Positions 24,868 to 33,102 of a DNA stretch of 41,424 bases are shown piece after piece. The DNA lies in assembly GCA_002477505.1 (NCBI GenBank), contig DLQB01000047.1, forward strand, positions 318 to 41,741, read 5' to 3'. Both the position numbers and the translations under genes were made by a program. Origin of the DNA: Flavobacteriales bacterium UBA7443. Its GTDB lineage: Bacteria > Bacteroidota > Bacteroidia > Flavobacteriales_D > Sanyastnellaceae. Each line of letters begins with the position of its first letter. The first letter of the stretch is position 1. The notes beneath the pieces were generated by a model. That model worked only from the letters and a program-made list of their open reading frames with translations, was not told the DNA's origin and made no database searches.

Positions 24868-26342
24868 GTGCTGCCTTCTTTTCCGTCCTTAATGGTAACG
24901 CCCAATTCGCTCAACGCATTTCGAATGGCGTCAGCCGTCGACCAATCCTGATTGGATTTGGCTTCACTTCTCAGGTTTACCAAGAGGTCGAGCAGTGGGC
25001 CCGTTTCATTTGATTCTTCGCTTTTTGCACCTCCCTCGACTTCGAGACCAAGCACGTCAAAAACGTAACCGTTAATCAGTGATTGGAGGGTGTCTTTTTG
25101 GGTTTTGCTGATGGCCAATTGTCCGTCTTGAACTTTATTGATCAACTTGACCGCATCGAATAAAACACTGATTAAAATCGGCGTATTGAAGTCATCTCCC
25201 ATCGCATTAGCACAACGAGTGGAAAGCGCATCGATTTTTGCCTCGGCATTATCCTTGTCCGATGTTGCAGGAAGGTTCTTGAGTGTTTCCAACGATTTCA
25301 TTAAGCGCTCAAGCCCTTTCTCCGCGGCTTGCAAGGCAGCATTGGAGAAGTCCAAGGTGCTTGCATAATGCCCTTGCAGCATGAAGAATCGCACCGTCAT
25401 GGCTGAATAGCCCCGTTCGAGCAAGGGGTGACTGCCCGAGATCAACTCCTCGGGTGTGAATCCGTTGCCTTCTGACTTCGCCATCTTTCGGCCATTGACC
25501 GTCAGCATGTTGCCATGCATCCAATACTTCACGGAATTTCCTTCGCCGGTTGCCCCAGCGTTTTGCGCAATTTCGCACTCGTGATGCGGGAATTTCAAGT
25601 CCATTCCTCCACCATGAATGTCGAATGCGTTGCCCAAGTATTTGGTGCTCATTACTGAGCATTCGAGGTGCCAGCCTGGAAATCCTTCACTCCAAGGTGA
25701 AGGCCATTTCATTAGATGAGAAGTGTCCGCCTTTTTCCACAAGGCGAAGTCCAGGGGGTCGTTTTTTTCGTCTTGTCCATCGAGGACGCGCGTGTTGTTG
25801 AGCAGGTCGTCTATTTTTCTCCCGGAAAGCTGGCCGTATGGAAAATCTTCGCTGAACTTGCGCACGTTGAAGTAGACGCTGCCATTGGATTCATATCCAT
25901 AGCCACGTGCGATGATTTGTTTGATCATTTCGATCTGTTCCACGATGTGGCCTGTTGCACTTGGCTCGATGGAAGGGCTTTTGATGTTGAAGATCCGCAT
26001 CACATCATGGAAATCATTGGTGTACTTCTGTACGATTTCCATCGGTTCAAGGTTTTCGAGCCGCGCTTTCTTGCCAATCTTATCTTCTCCGTCATCCGAG
26101 TCCCCGGTCAGGTGACCAACGTCGGTGATGTTTCGCACATAGCGTACTTGGTAGCCCAGGAAGATGAGGTGCCGGTAGACAATGTCAAACGTGAGAAACG
26201 TGCGGACGTTGCCCAAGTGTACATTGCTGTACACCGTTGGACCACACACGTACATGCCCACATAAGGGGCACTCAATGGAGTGAAGAGTTCCTTCTCTCG
26301 GGTCAGGCTATTTTGGATATAAAGGGGCGTATGGTCGGACAT
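24852..26342 (-). CDS. cysS: Cysteinyl-tRNA synthetase
   Basis: CysS charges tRNA-Cys. The 496-residue class I enzyme has the zinc/active-site start YVCGPTVYSNVHLGNVRTF (Cys33, HLGN as HIGH signature at 42-45), GWHLECSVMS (Cys228), DIHGGGMDLKFPHHECE with further zinc ligands, and KMAKSEGN at 286 as the KMSKS motif. The helical anticodon-binding domain follows. An acidic insert (residues about 82-90, DSDDGEDKIG) is normal for the family. The 130-bp upstream gap holds a weak -7-like TTACTTTG; I see no T-box or other leader structure. The M28 gene overlaps its 3' end. Confidence 0.97.
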   Translation of the reverse strand: MSDHTPLYIQNSLTREKELFTPLSAPYVGMYVCGPTVYSNVHLGNVRTFLTFDIVYRHLIFLGYQVRYVRNITDVGHLTGDSDDGEDKIGKKARLENLEPMEIVQKYTNDFHDVMRIFNIKSPSIEPSATGHIVEQIEMIKQIIARGYGYESNGSVYFNVRKFSEDFPYGQLSGRKIDDLLNNTRVLDGQDEKNDPLDFALWKKADTSHLMKWPSPWSEGFPGWHLECSVMSTKYLGNAFDIHGGGMDLKFPHHECEIAQNAGATGEGNSVKYWMHGNMLTVNGRKMAKSEGNGFTPEELISGSHPLLERGYSAMTVRFFMLQGHYASTLDFSNAALQAAEKGLERLMKSLETLKNLPATSDKDNAEAKIDALSTRCANAMGDDFNTPILISVLFDAVKLINKVQDGQLAISKTQKDTLQSLINGYVFDVLGLEVEGGAKSEESNETGPLLDLLVNLRSEAKSNQDWSTADAIRNALSELGVTIKDGKEGSTWDRD

Positions 26343-26401
26343 AAAAAAGGGCGATGTCTTGTGAGATACGAGCGATGTTCAGCGGATGCGCAAGTTGCTT
26401 G

Positions 26402-26409
26402 CAAAGTAA
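26402..26409 (-). promoter_or_regulatory. cysS: Weak -7-like box TTACTTTG for cysS
   Basis: Seven of eight positions match TAnnTTTG, 59 bases before the ATG, in the 130-bp gap between tdh and cysS, where nothing else was seen. Confidence 0.22.
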
Positions 26410-26472
26410 ATCAAACCAACGAACGAATCAGACGAATTTTCATCCAGATCTTCTGTTCATGGCTTACCCGAT

Positions 26473-27432
26473 TCAATGCTCGAATGTTTCGTTTTTCGTT
26501 GATATGGCATCGAGCATGAGACTCGTCATGTCATCAATCGTGATGCGCGGCTGCCACCCCCAATCGCGGTTCGCAGCAGAATCGTCAATGCTCGAGGGCC
26601 AGCTCGCTGCGATCGCCTGCCGTTGATCCGGGGCATACCGCAATTCAAATTGGGGCCTCTGTTGCCGGATGCTCTCTCCGACTTCACTCGGTGTGAAACT
26701 CATGGCTCCCAAGTTGTAAGAAGTCCGCACCGTAATTTTTGATTTTGGGGCGCCCATGAGCTCCAATGTGCCACGCACTGCATCGTCCATGTACATCATG
26801 GGCAGGGCTTGGTCGGCTTTTAGAAAGCAGGTATAGGGCTCGTCTTTGGCCGCAAAATGATAAATATCCACGGCGTAGTCTGTTGTGCCTCCTCCCGGCA
26901 CGGAACGGTGTCCTATGAGGCCCGGATAGCGCACACTTCTCACATCTACGCCGTATTTTTCATGGTAATAACGGCACCAGAATTCACCGGCTTGTTTGCT
27001 GATTCCATAAACGGTCGTTGGGTCGAGCGGCGCGTCCTGCGGTACGCGATTTTTGGGTGTGCTTGGACCGAAGACTGCGATGGAACTGGGCCAAAAAAGG
27101 CGTTTAATCAAACCTTCTTTCGCTGCCTCTAGAACATTCAAAAGCGACTGCATATTCAAATCCCAGGCAGCCAAAGGTTTCTTCTCACCCGTGGCACTGA
27201 GCATGGCCGCCAAATGATACACCTCGTCGTATTGGCCTTCTTCAAGAATCTTGGATAATGCACCTTCATCCGTAGCGTCCAGGTGCAGAAACTTGCTTCG
27301 CATTGCTGCATCATTTTCTGGAACTCGGATGTCGGATATGTCCACAGATTCAACGCCGAATTCCTTCTGCATGCGCAGAACCAGTTCTATGCCAAGTTGC
27401 CCTGCAGCGCCAATGACGAGACGTCGTACCAT
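26473..27432 (-). CDS. tdh: L-threonine 3-dehydrogenase, short-chain (NAD-epimerase-like) type
   Basis: This NAD-dependent enzyme oxidises L-threonine to 2-amino-3-ketobutyrate. The 319-residue protein has the Rossmann motif GAAGQLG (8-14), the catalytic YxxxK as VYGISKQAGE (Tyr142, Lys146), and segments I recognise from the SDR-type threonine dehydrogenases of Flavobacterium relatives: AAMLSATGEKKPLAAWDLNM, WPSSIAVFGP, and YPGLIG. This is not the zinc-dependent E. coli type. The ATG at 27432 gives the family N-terminus; the open frame upstream to 27519 is not homologous and would overlap queA. A TATCTTCG box ends 5 bases before the ATG. No kbl gene is adjacent. Confidence 0.9.
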   Translation of the reverse strand: MVRRLVIGAAGQLGIELVLRMQKEFGVESVDISDIRVPENDAAMRSKFLHLDATDEGALSKILEEGQYDEVYHLAAMLSATGEKKPLAAWDLNMQSLLNVLEAAKEGLIKRLFWPSSIAVFGPSTPKNRVPQDAPLDPTTVYGISKQAGEFWCRYYHEKYGVDVRSVRYPGLIGHRSVPGGGTTDYAVDIYHFAAKDEPYTCFLKADQALPMMYMDDAVRGTLELMGAPKSKITVRTSYNLGAMSFTPSEVGESIRQQRPQFELRYAPDQRQAIAASWPSSIDDSAANRDWGWQPRITIDDMTSLMLDAISTKNETFEH

Positions 27433-27437
27433 GTTTA

Positions 27438-27445
27438 CGAAGATA
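27438..27445 (-). promoter_or_regulatory. tdh: -7-like box TATCTTCG, 5 nt before tdh ATG
   Basis: Seven of eight positions match TAnnTTTG. It lies back to back with the queA promoter in a 52-bp divergent gap. No -33 TTG. Confidence 0.35.
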
Positions 27446-27450
27446 AGATA

Positions 27451-27479
27451 TTGTGGACGGAGAACACCATGTACTTTTG
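27451..27479 (+). promoter_or_regulatory. queA: queA promoter: TTG - N18 - TACTTTTG
   Basis: A -33 TTG at 27451-27453 and an exact -7 box at 27472-27479, with 18 bases between. This is one of the two complete Bacteroidota-type promoters here. The predicted start point falls on or next to the GTG at 27485. Confidence 0.55.
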
Positions 27480-27484
27480 TGGGT

Positions 27485-28747
27485 GTGAAAAAGTCATCTG
27501 ATTTTCCCGCGCACGACAACGCCGCATTCGACTATGATTTGCCGGACTCGTTCATTGCCTTGCATCCCACGGAACCACGATCGGATGCGCGGCTTTTGGT
27601 CTGGGATGGCGAAGATGTAAATATGGAGCATCGTTTTGTGGATTTACCCCATCTGTTGCCTGCCGGATGTCAGCTGTGGATGAACGATACACGCGTCATT
27701 CGTGCCCGACTGTTGCTGCAAAAGGAAACAGGCGGACGTTTGGAAATTTTTCTACTGGAGCCGTTGGATCAGTCCATGGAACAATCCCTTGGGTCGATGA
27801 AGCCCGTTCGCTGGCGCTGCATGGTCAAAGGTGGGAAAAAGTGGAAATCTGGAACGGCCGGTGTCAAAGTAGAGGATGCCGCCGGTTTGTGGGAAGTGCA
27901 TGCGCATCGAATTGGCATGGAGGAGGGCATTCGCCATGTTGAATTGGAGTGGAAATTCACATCTTCCTCCACGGGACAGCCGACTGAAGTTATGTTTTCG
28001 ATGCTTCTTGAATCCCTGGGCCGCATGCCATTGCCTCCGTATATGCGCCGACCCGATGAGCCCGATGATGCCGCGGATTACCAGACGGTTTATGCGGAAG
28101 TTCCAGGTTCGGTCGCCGCTCCAACGGCAGGATTGCATTACGATGCAGCTTTATTGTCGGCTTTAAGCGCCGAGAATTCTCTGCATGCCGTGACATTGCA
28201 CGTAGGAGCAGGGACGTTCAAACCACTCGGGGAAGGAGAGGTCAAGGAGCACGTGATGCACGCCGAGAAGTGCACGGTTTCTTATGACAGTGTCAAAGCG
28301 CTCGCGCAATCCAATCAGAATCGGATTGCAACGGGCACGACGACCTTGCGTTCGTTGGAAAGCCTCTATTGGTTGGCATTGAAATGGCGGAAGAATGGCT
28401 TGCAACCGTCAGTTCTGGGCCAATGGGAATGGTGCAATGAGTTGAGCGCGGCTGAGGAGGAGTTAGAGTGGTCCATGGAAACGGCCATGCAATGGCTGAT
28501 TCAAAAGCTGGATGGAAGGGATTGGGAATTTGAAACGGCAATCATGATGGCGCCACCGTACCAGATTCGATCGGTTCAGGCGTTGATCACCAATTTTCAT
28601 ATGCCTCAAAGCACCTTGCTTTGCCTCGTCGCATGTGCGATTGGCGAAGATTGGCGGAGCATCTACGAAGAAGCCAAGCAAGACGGCTTTAGATTTTTAA
28701 GCTACGGTGATGGGAGCTTGCTGCAGATTTCTCCCTTTTTCGAGTAA
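27485..28747 (+). CDS. queA: S-adenosylmethionine:tRNA ribosyltransferase-isomerase
   Basis: QueA transfers and isomerises the ribosyl part of SAM onto 7-aminomethyl-7-deazaguanine in tRNA, making epoxyqueuosine. Diagnostic segments are FDYDLPDSFIALHP near the start, WMNDTRVIRARL, GRMPLPPYMRRPDEPDDAADY, TVYAEVPGSVAAPTAGLHYD, and LHVGAGTFKPLGEGEV, then ITNFHMPQSTLL. The product is 420 residues from the GTG at 27485. The frame is open upstream with an ATG at 27431, but that stretch overlaps the divergent tdh start, shows no QueA similarity, and lies before the promoter. The product is longer than E. coli QueA (356), partly through a Trp-rich insert near residues 300-340. A bidirectional terminator follows. 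Confidence 0.93.
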   Translation: MKKSSDFPAHDNAAFDYDLPDSFIALHPTEPRSDARLLVWDGEDVNMEHRFVDLPHLLPAGCQLWMNDTRVIRARLLLQKETGGRLEIFLLEPLDQSMEQSLGSMKPVRWRCMVKGGKKWKSGTAGVKVEDAAGLWEVHAHRIGMEEGIRHVELEWKFTSSSTGQPTEVMFSMLLESLGRMPLPPYMRRPDEPDDAADYQTVYAEVPGSVAAPTAGLHYDAALLSALSAENSLHAVTLHVGAGTFKPLGEGEVKEHVMHAEKCTVSYDSVKALAQSNQNRIATGTTTLRSLESLYWLALKWRKNGLQPSVLGQWEWCNELSAAEEELEWSMETAMQWLIQKLDGRDWEFETAIMMAPPYQIRSVQALITNFHMPQSTLLCLVACAIGEDWRSIYEEAKQDGFRFLSYGDGSLLQISPFFE

Positions 28748-28748
28748 C

Positions 28749-28780
28749 AAAAAAGGCCCCCAAATCGGAGGCCTTTTTTT
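28749..28780. terminator. Bidirectional terminator between queA and ppiD
   Basis: Inverted repeat AAAAAAGGCC / GGCCTTTTTT with a short loop, having an A run on one side and a T run on the other, so it can end transcripts from both converging genes. Confidence 0.88.
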
Positions 28781-28798
28781 AAGCGCGTCAGGCGCCAA

Positions 28799-30853
28799 TT
28801 AGTTGCGGTTGTCCGTCAGCTCGGCTGCATCCAACATAGCGTTGGAAATGCGTTGCGTCACGGCGCCACGTGCTCGGGCGAGCAAGCTCGTTTGCTCAGA
28901 CAAGAAGTCCTTCTTTTCCGCCGCTTCGGTGGATGAAGTTGGAGCAATTACCCAAACCCCATTCTCTCCGACGATTGGCATGGAAACCTCCCCATTGGCA
29001 ATGGCAAACGCCCGTCCGACCACTTCGGGTTCGGGTTTTGCTCCTGCTGCAGAAACAGTAGGGAATTTCAACGAAATGTTCGATGCGGCTTTCACTGATG
29101 AGCCAATCGCTGCAGCGATTTCATCCAAAGAGCCTGCATTCATTTTCGAGGCGTAAAGCTTGCCCTTGGCTTCCTTGACGGCTGCCGTTCGCATTTCTTG
29201 TTCAACAGCAGAAAATTCAGGTTCGCCTTGCGCTGTAATCATATCCAGGTGGGCAACTACATAGTTTTTGTCGATAAGGATGGGGTTGGAAACCGCCCCT
29301 TGTTCGGCGTTGTAGGCCCAGGAGACCAATTCAGTGGCGTTGCGCAAACCTGAAATAGATGTTGCCTTTCGAAGCACCTTGTCGGCTGTGCTCGTCGCAT
29401 AGCCCGCCTCGCTTGAAGCGGTCATGAATGCCTCGCGTGAATTGGAAGCAATTGCAAATTCGCTAGCCGCACTGTATGAGTTGCGAGCCGTCTCGGCAGA
29501 AGGAACAATGACGCGTTCGATCATGGCAACACGAACGCGCTCAATGGCATCGGTGTGCTCCATAACTTCAATAAGGTGAACGCCGAATTGTGTTCGGACC
29601 GCACCGATTGAACCAGGCTTGCTTTCGAAGCAGAAGTCCTCAAATGGCTTCACCATACGTCCCCGTGTAAAGAAGTCATAAAAACCTCCATTTGTCTTGG
29701 AGCCCGGGTCTTCTGAGAAGCGCTCCGCCAAGTCTTCAAAGGATGCTCCACGGCGCAAGGCACGCTTCAAGCTGTCTGCTCGTGCAACGAGGCCGTCCAT
29801 TTCTGCGGCATCCTGCGGATTGCCCGCTTTGAGCAAGATGTGGCGGCAAGAAGCGCTGTCGGGCTCAGAAAAGAATTCCATGACCCGTGCCAGTTTGTAC
29901 GATTGCTTTTTCAAGTACGGTCCTACAAAATCACCCGGGTTTGCATTGAAGAGGGTAGACTCGTTGAGGTCGGTCTCGACGTCTGCAGACTTCAACACGG
30001 TGGCTGCGAATGCCTTTTCATTTGCAGTAGCTACAAACTCGCTATCGCTCAATGCGGAGGAACTCCAGAGACCTTTTAATTCACTCAAATCCGACTCAAT
30101 GGCTTCCGCATCTTCTGCAGAGGCGGCGAGCGGGATGCGGGCAAAAGTAATGGTGCGTCCCGTGTTCTGCTCGTATGCATCGTCGCCCTTGTGCGCTCGG
30201 TAATAGGACTTCACATCAGCATCCGAAACCGACACTTCACTGTCGTCGATGTCGTTGAATGATTTGAATGCGTAATTGAAATTGACCTTGTTGTTGGCGG
30301 TCACGAAGTCGTACTTGCCTTCCAAGGCATTCGTGTACACGCCGGAGGAAACCAAGTTGTCAAACTTCTCGCGCAAGCGCTTCGAAACGATCAATCGTTT
30401 GTACGACATGAAATCTGACTTTCCCTGAGGGGTTGCCAGCATTGCGCCAAAATTCTGCTGCCAAAACTGCTTGTTTTCAGCATTGGAATAAAATGCACGG
30501 TTCATGTACGGTGAATATCCTGAGCCAAAAAGCATTTCTTGGAATTCTTCATCGCAAACTTGAAGGCCCAAGGCATCAAAGTCGTCCCCGAGTACAATGT
30601 TTGAGGTCAGGTCATTCCAAACTTCGTCGCCCAATTGGTCGCCACTGAAACCGAGTCGGCGCCGCTCCTGCAGCTCTGATTGGTATTCCAACGCAGTGAT
30701 TGCGATTCCATCGACTTCTCCTACGTCTCGGTTGGTTCCTTGGCCCATGAGTGCCATCACAGCATCATAGGGGACCAAAAAGCCTAACATTCCAATGCCG
30801 ATCATCACGATCAATAAGCCTTGGCGGTTTCGGATTTGCTGAATCATTGACAT
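28799..30853 (-). CDS. ppiD: PpiD-like periplasmic peptidyl-prolyl isomerase/chaperone
   Basis: The 684-residue protein has a single N-terminal membrane anchor (about 12-28, LLIVMIGIGMLGFLV) and a large periplasmic part. A SurA_N/PpiD-type helical region comes first (about 40-230), then one parvulin domain (about 335-435: SCRHILLKAG, GASFEDLAERFSEDPGSKTNGG, FGVHLIEV), then a second, less conserved region. It is expected to help outer-membrane and exported proteins fold as they leave the Sec channel. It is the last gene of the large leftward cluster, 104 bp after the CNNM gene, with a possible -7 box of its own. The PpiD call rests on the anchor and layout; SurA-type function is the alternative. 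Confidence 0.9.
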   Translation of the reverse strand: MSMIQQIRNRQGLLIVMIGIGMLGFLVPYDAVMALMGQGTNRDVGEVDGIAITALEYQSELQERRRLGFSGDQLGDEVWNDLTSNIVLGDDFDALGLQVCDEEFQEMLFGSGYSPYMNRAFYSNAENKQFWQQNFGAMLATPQGKSDFMSYKRLIVSKRLREKFDNLVSSGVYTNALEGKYDFVTANNKVNFNYAFKSFNDIDDSEVSVSDADVKSYYRAHKGDDAYEQNTGRTITFARIPLAASAEDAEAIESDLSELKGLWSSSALSDSEFVATANEKAFAATVLKSADVETDLNESTLFNANPGDFVGPYLKKQSYKLARVMEFFSEPDSASCRHILLKAGNPQDAAEMDGLVARADSLKRALRRGASFEDLAERFSEDPGSKTNGGFYDFFTRGRMVKPFEDFCFESKPGSIGAVRTQFGVHLIEVMEHTDAIERVRVAMIERVIVPSAETARNSYSAASEFAIASNSREAFMTASSEAGYATSTADKVLRKATSISGLRNATELVSWAYNAEQGAVSNPILIDKNYVVAHLDMITAQGEPEFSAVEQEMRTAAVKEAKGKLYASKMNAGSLDEIAAAIGSSVKAASNISLKFPTVSAAGAKPEPEVVGRAFAIANGEVSMPIVGENGVWVIAPTSSTEAAEKKDFLSEQTSLLARARGAVTQRISNAMLDAAELTDNRN

Positions 30854-30880
30854 GGTATCATTCTCTTTTTTAAAGGTTTG

Positions 30881-30888
30881 CGAAGATA
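30881..30888 (-). promoter_or_regulatory. ppiD: -7-like box TATCTTCG for ppiD
   Basis: Seven of eight positions match TAnnTTTG, 27 bases before the ATG. A TTTG lies only 12 bases upstream, too close for a normal -33. Confidence 0.3.
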
Positions 30889-30957
30889 AGGGAAATCGTG
30901 CAAAGACACACGCACTTCACCATTGCTCGATTGTACGTTCGATCCGCTCCAAGGGTT

Positions 30958-32256
30958 TCACCCGTTTGGGGAGTCAGTTTTTGTCACAATCACCGTTTTA
31001 ATTTTGCTGCTACCCACTTGTTCGACGGTAATGGTGCAGTGCTCGAATCGCAGGGTAAATCCCGCGTCTGGAATGTCTTCTGCATGGTGCAAAACGAGTC
31101 CGCCCACGGTTTCATAATCGTCCAATTCAGGCATGGAAAGTCCATATTTTTCGTTGAGCTCCTCCACGTCGAGCCGTGCGGAAAACCGCCAGCGCCCTGC
31201 TTCGAGTTCATCTTCGATCAGTTCTTCGGTATCGTGCTCATCTTCAATGTCTCCGATCAATTGCTCCATGATGTCCTCCATGGTCAAGATGCCGGATGTT
31301 CCTCCGAATTCATCCACAACGATGGCCAAGTGTCGCTTGCGTTGAATGAACCGTTTGAGCACGTCATCTGCAGGCATGGGTTCAGGGACCACGAAGGTGG
31401 GATGAATAATGCTTTTGACCGATTCGGGGTCCTTGAATAAATCTTTGGAGTGGACATACCCAATGGTTTGGTCAATGTCATCGCGGTAAATGACAATCTT
31501 GGAGAGGCCCGTGCTGATGAAGAGAGACTTTACTTCTTCCAACGGGGTTTCTATATCCACGGCAACGACTTCATTTCGCGGCACCAGACAGTCGCGGGCC
31601 AGTACTTTATTGAACTCAAGTGCATTTTGCATGATTTGCAGTTCGTGCTCTAACTCTTGCTCGGGCTCCATGCGACCGCTCATTTCTCGGATGAAATGAT
31701 CCAAATCGGTGGCGCCCATTTGCTGGTTGCGTGCTTCATCGGATTTTGCGGACCTTCCAAGCAACTGGATTGAGAGTTTACTCAAAGCGACAACGATGTA
31801 TCCGGGCACCATGAGTGCATAGTGAATGAACAGGAGGGGTGCAGCGAAAAACTTCAACCAGAAATTCGCGTTTGCATGAAACAGAGCTTTGGGGATGAAT
31901 TCGGCCAAGACCAGAATCACGGCCGTTGTCAGGGCGGTTTGTGTCGCTAACACAGCAAATGGATTGGTTGCGACGGTCCAGTCGTCCACTTGAAAAATGG
32001 CATTGCTGATCAACGCTCCCGACTCAAGGCCACAGAAGACCAAGGCGAGGTTGTTGCCCACCAACATCGTTGCGATGAACAACTGTGGGCGAGCGGCTAA
32101 ATGCGCTAGAATTTTGCCTTGCCAGGTACTCTTGGAGTCAAGCTCCAGTTGCAATCGATTGGCTGAGACATACGCAATTTCCATTCCAGAGAAAAATGCA
32201 GATGCCAGGAGCGAGAGGGCAATAATGAGGAGCGTACTGGAGGGGTCGGGGTCCAT
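30958..32256 (-). CDS. CNNM/CorC (HlyC) family membrane protein with CBS pair
   Basis: The 432-residue protein has a CNNM membrane domain with four hydrophobic segments (FFSGMEIAYVSANRL near residue 22, LVGNNLALVFCGL near 65, LAEFIPKALF near 120), two CBS domains (about 215-340: LVPRNEVVAVD, YVHSKDLFKD, LAIVVDEFGGTSGILTMEDIMEQLIG) and a C-terminal CorC_HlyC domain. Members are linked to magnesium and cobalt homeostasis; the transport role here is inferred from the family. gldE in the same cluster (37354-38712) is a second member with the same layout. It has its own complete promoter (TTG, 17 bases, TAGGTTTG) even though it lies in a long leftward run. Confidence 0.92.
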   Translation of the reverse strand: MDPDPSSTLLIIALSLLASAFFSGMEIAYVSANRLQLELDSKSTWQGKILAHLAARPQLFIATMLVGNNLALVFCGLESGALISNAIFQVDDWTVATNPFAVLATQTALTTAVILVLAEFIPKALFHANANFWLKFFAAPLLFIHYALMVPGYIVVALSKLSIQLLGRSAKSDEARNQQMGATDLDHFIREMSGRMEPEQELEHELQIMQNALEFNKVLARDCLVPRNEVVAVDIETPLEEVKSLFISTGLSKIVIYRDDIDQTIGYVHSKDLFKDPESVKSIIHPTFVVPEPMPADDVLKRFIQRKRHLAIVVDEFGGTSGILTMEDIMEQLIGDIEDEHDTEELIEDELEAGRWRFSARLDVEELNEKYGLSMPELDDYETVGGLVLHHAEDIPDAGFTLRFEHCTITVEQVGSSKIKTVIVTKTDSPNG

Positions 32257-32271
32257 GGGTAGTGTCTAATG

Positions 32272-32299
32272 CAAACCTAATGATAATGCGTCAACTCAA
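32272..32299 (-). promoter_or_regulatory. Internal promoter before the CNNM gene: TTG - N17 - TAGGTTTG
   Basis: Exact -7 box at 32279-32272 and a -33 TTG at 32299-32297, on the minus strand, 15 bases before the ATG. The TTG overlaps the stop region of the upstream small gene. Confidence 0.5.
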
Positions 32300-32505
32300 T
32301 GCCGCTCCATTTTTTTTCGGAAATACCGTCGGAATGCATACCAGGCCGCTGCGATCAGGGGCAAAACGACAAGTTGTTTCCTTTCTTCCCAGCCGTCTTC
32401 AAGGATGAACCACGTTGTCGCAATCGTGCATGCAGCGATGACCAACAACCAGAACTTTTCTGCTGTTTTGTTGATTTTCAGGAGTGTTTCTTGGTCCATG
32501 GCCAT
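32296..32505 (-). CDS. Small membrane protein, 69 residues, two helices
   Basis: I do not recognise a named family. The product has two hydrophobic segments (about 18-35, FWLLVIAACTIATTWFIL, and 45-58, LVVLPLIAAAWYAF) joined by a charged turn (EDGWEERKQ) and a basic tail (RRYFRKKMER), so it is predicted to be an inner-membrane hairpin with its tail inside by the positive-inside rule. It lies 9 bp after lptC and 39 bp before the CNNM gene on the same strand; its position in the operon suggests it is expressed with LPS-transport genes. A second ATG at 32499 is an alternative start. Coding is supported by position and composition rather than by homology. Confidence 0.7.
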   Translation of the reverse strand: MAMDQETLLKINKTAEKFWLLVIAACTIATTWFILEDGWEERKQLVVLPLIAAAWYAFRRYFRKKMERH

Positions 32506-32514
32506 GGGTGCTAT

Positions 32515-33084
32515 TCAGTTGAAATTTTCGGTTCCTTCCAAAATGATTTCTCCTTTTGGCCGGATGATTTGGTAGTTTTCAAAACGACCATCGGACTCCA
32601 ATCCCTCGCCGTGCAGGACTCCCTGCTCGCTGGTGATGGTGACGGGACGATTGGTCCAAACGCGGTTCGAATCTTCAGCCCAAACCAAGTATTCGGTTTC
32701 TAAAATGTCACCTTTTCGGTTGCTTAAGATGACCTCATGTTCCGCGACTAAGCGCAAGTTTTTTTCATCAAGTGAGGCCCACTGCGCTTGCAAATGGGCC
32801 TCGTGATTGGATTCGTTTCCATCAATAAAAAGTTCCATTCCGTTCCGAACTTCCACCAGGTCTTCGGGCGATTCCGCAGACCCCCCTTCAATTCGTGTCA
32901 TTTCACCGGCCTTCAGCACATGAAGCGTGTTGCCACGTTCCGAATAGGTGAATGTGCCATTGATGACGCGCTGCATCGGAGGATGCTCGGCAGCTTGGAT
33001 TTCGGATACCTCTTGGTCCGAGTTGGAACATCCCGCTACGGCCAAAAAGGCGAGCGAAATAGGAGTGATCCAGTTCCGAACCAT
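32515..33084 (-). CDS. lptC: LPS export periplasmic protein LptC, lipoprotein form
   Basis: LptC takes LPS from the LptBFG complex and passes it to LptA across the periplasm. The 189-residue product has a lipoprotein signal (FLAVAGC) instead of the membrane helix of E. coli LptC, and the beta-jellyroll repeats of the family: GEMTRIEGGSAESPEDLVEVRNG, QWASLDEKNLRLVAEHEVILSN, GDILETEYLVWAEDSNRVWTN and GVLHGEGLESDGRFENYQI. The ATG at 33084 is used; a TTG one codon earlier is only formally possible. It lies 18 bp after the TPR gene. lptB is far away at 519-1274. The assignment is from domain pattern; an LptA-like protein is the alternative. Confidence 0.82.
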   Translation of the reverse strand: MVRNWITPISLAFLAVAGCSNSDQEVSEIQAAEHPPMQRVINGTFTYSERGNTLHVLKAGEMTRIEGGSAESPEDLVEVRNGMELFIDGNESNHEAHLQAQWASLDEKNLRLVAEHEVILSNRKGDILETEYLVWAEDSNRVWTNRPVTITSEQGVLHGEGLESDGRFENYQIIRPKGEIILEGTENFN

Positions 33085-33102
33085 CAAGATTTTCTTGTTG
33101 GT

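Noticed and set aside
26343..26472. Possible T-box or leader structure before cysS
   Set aside because: No specifier hairpin, T-box sequence or terminator/antiterminator pair could be seen in 130 bp; T-boxes are also not expected in Bacteroidota.
25716..26519. 267-codon ORF on the + strand
   Set aside because: It is antisense to cysS, which has all class I synthetase motifs; the frame is open because of codon bias.
27251..27484. N-terminal extension of queA
   Set aside because: It runs through the tdh 5' region antisense and the promoter; residues do not resemble QueA.
30898..31440. 180-codon ORF on the + strand
   Set aside because: It is antisense to the CNNM/CBS protein; no motif support.
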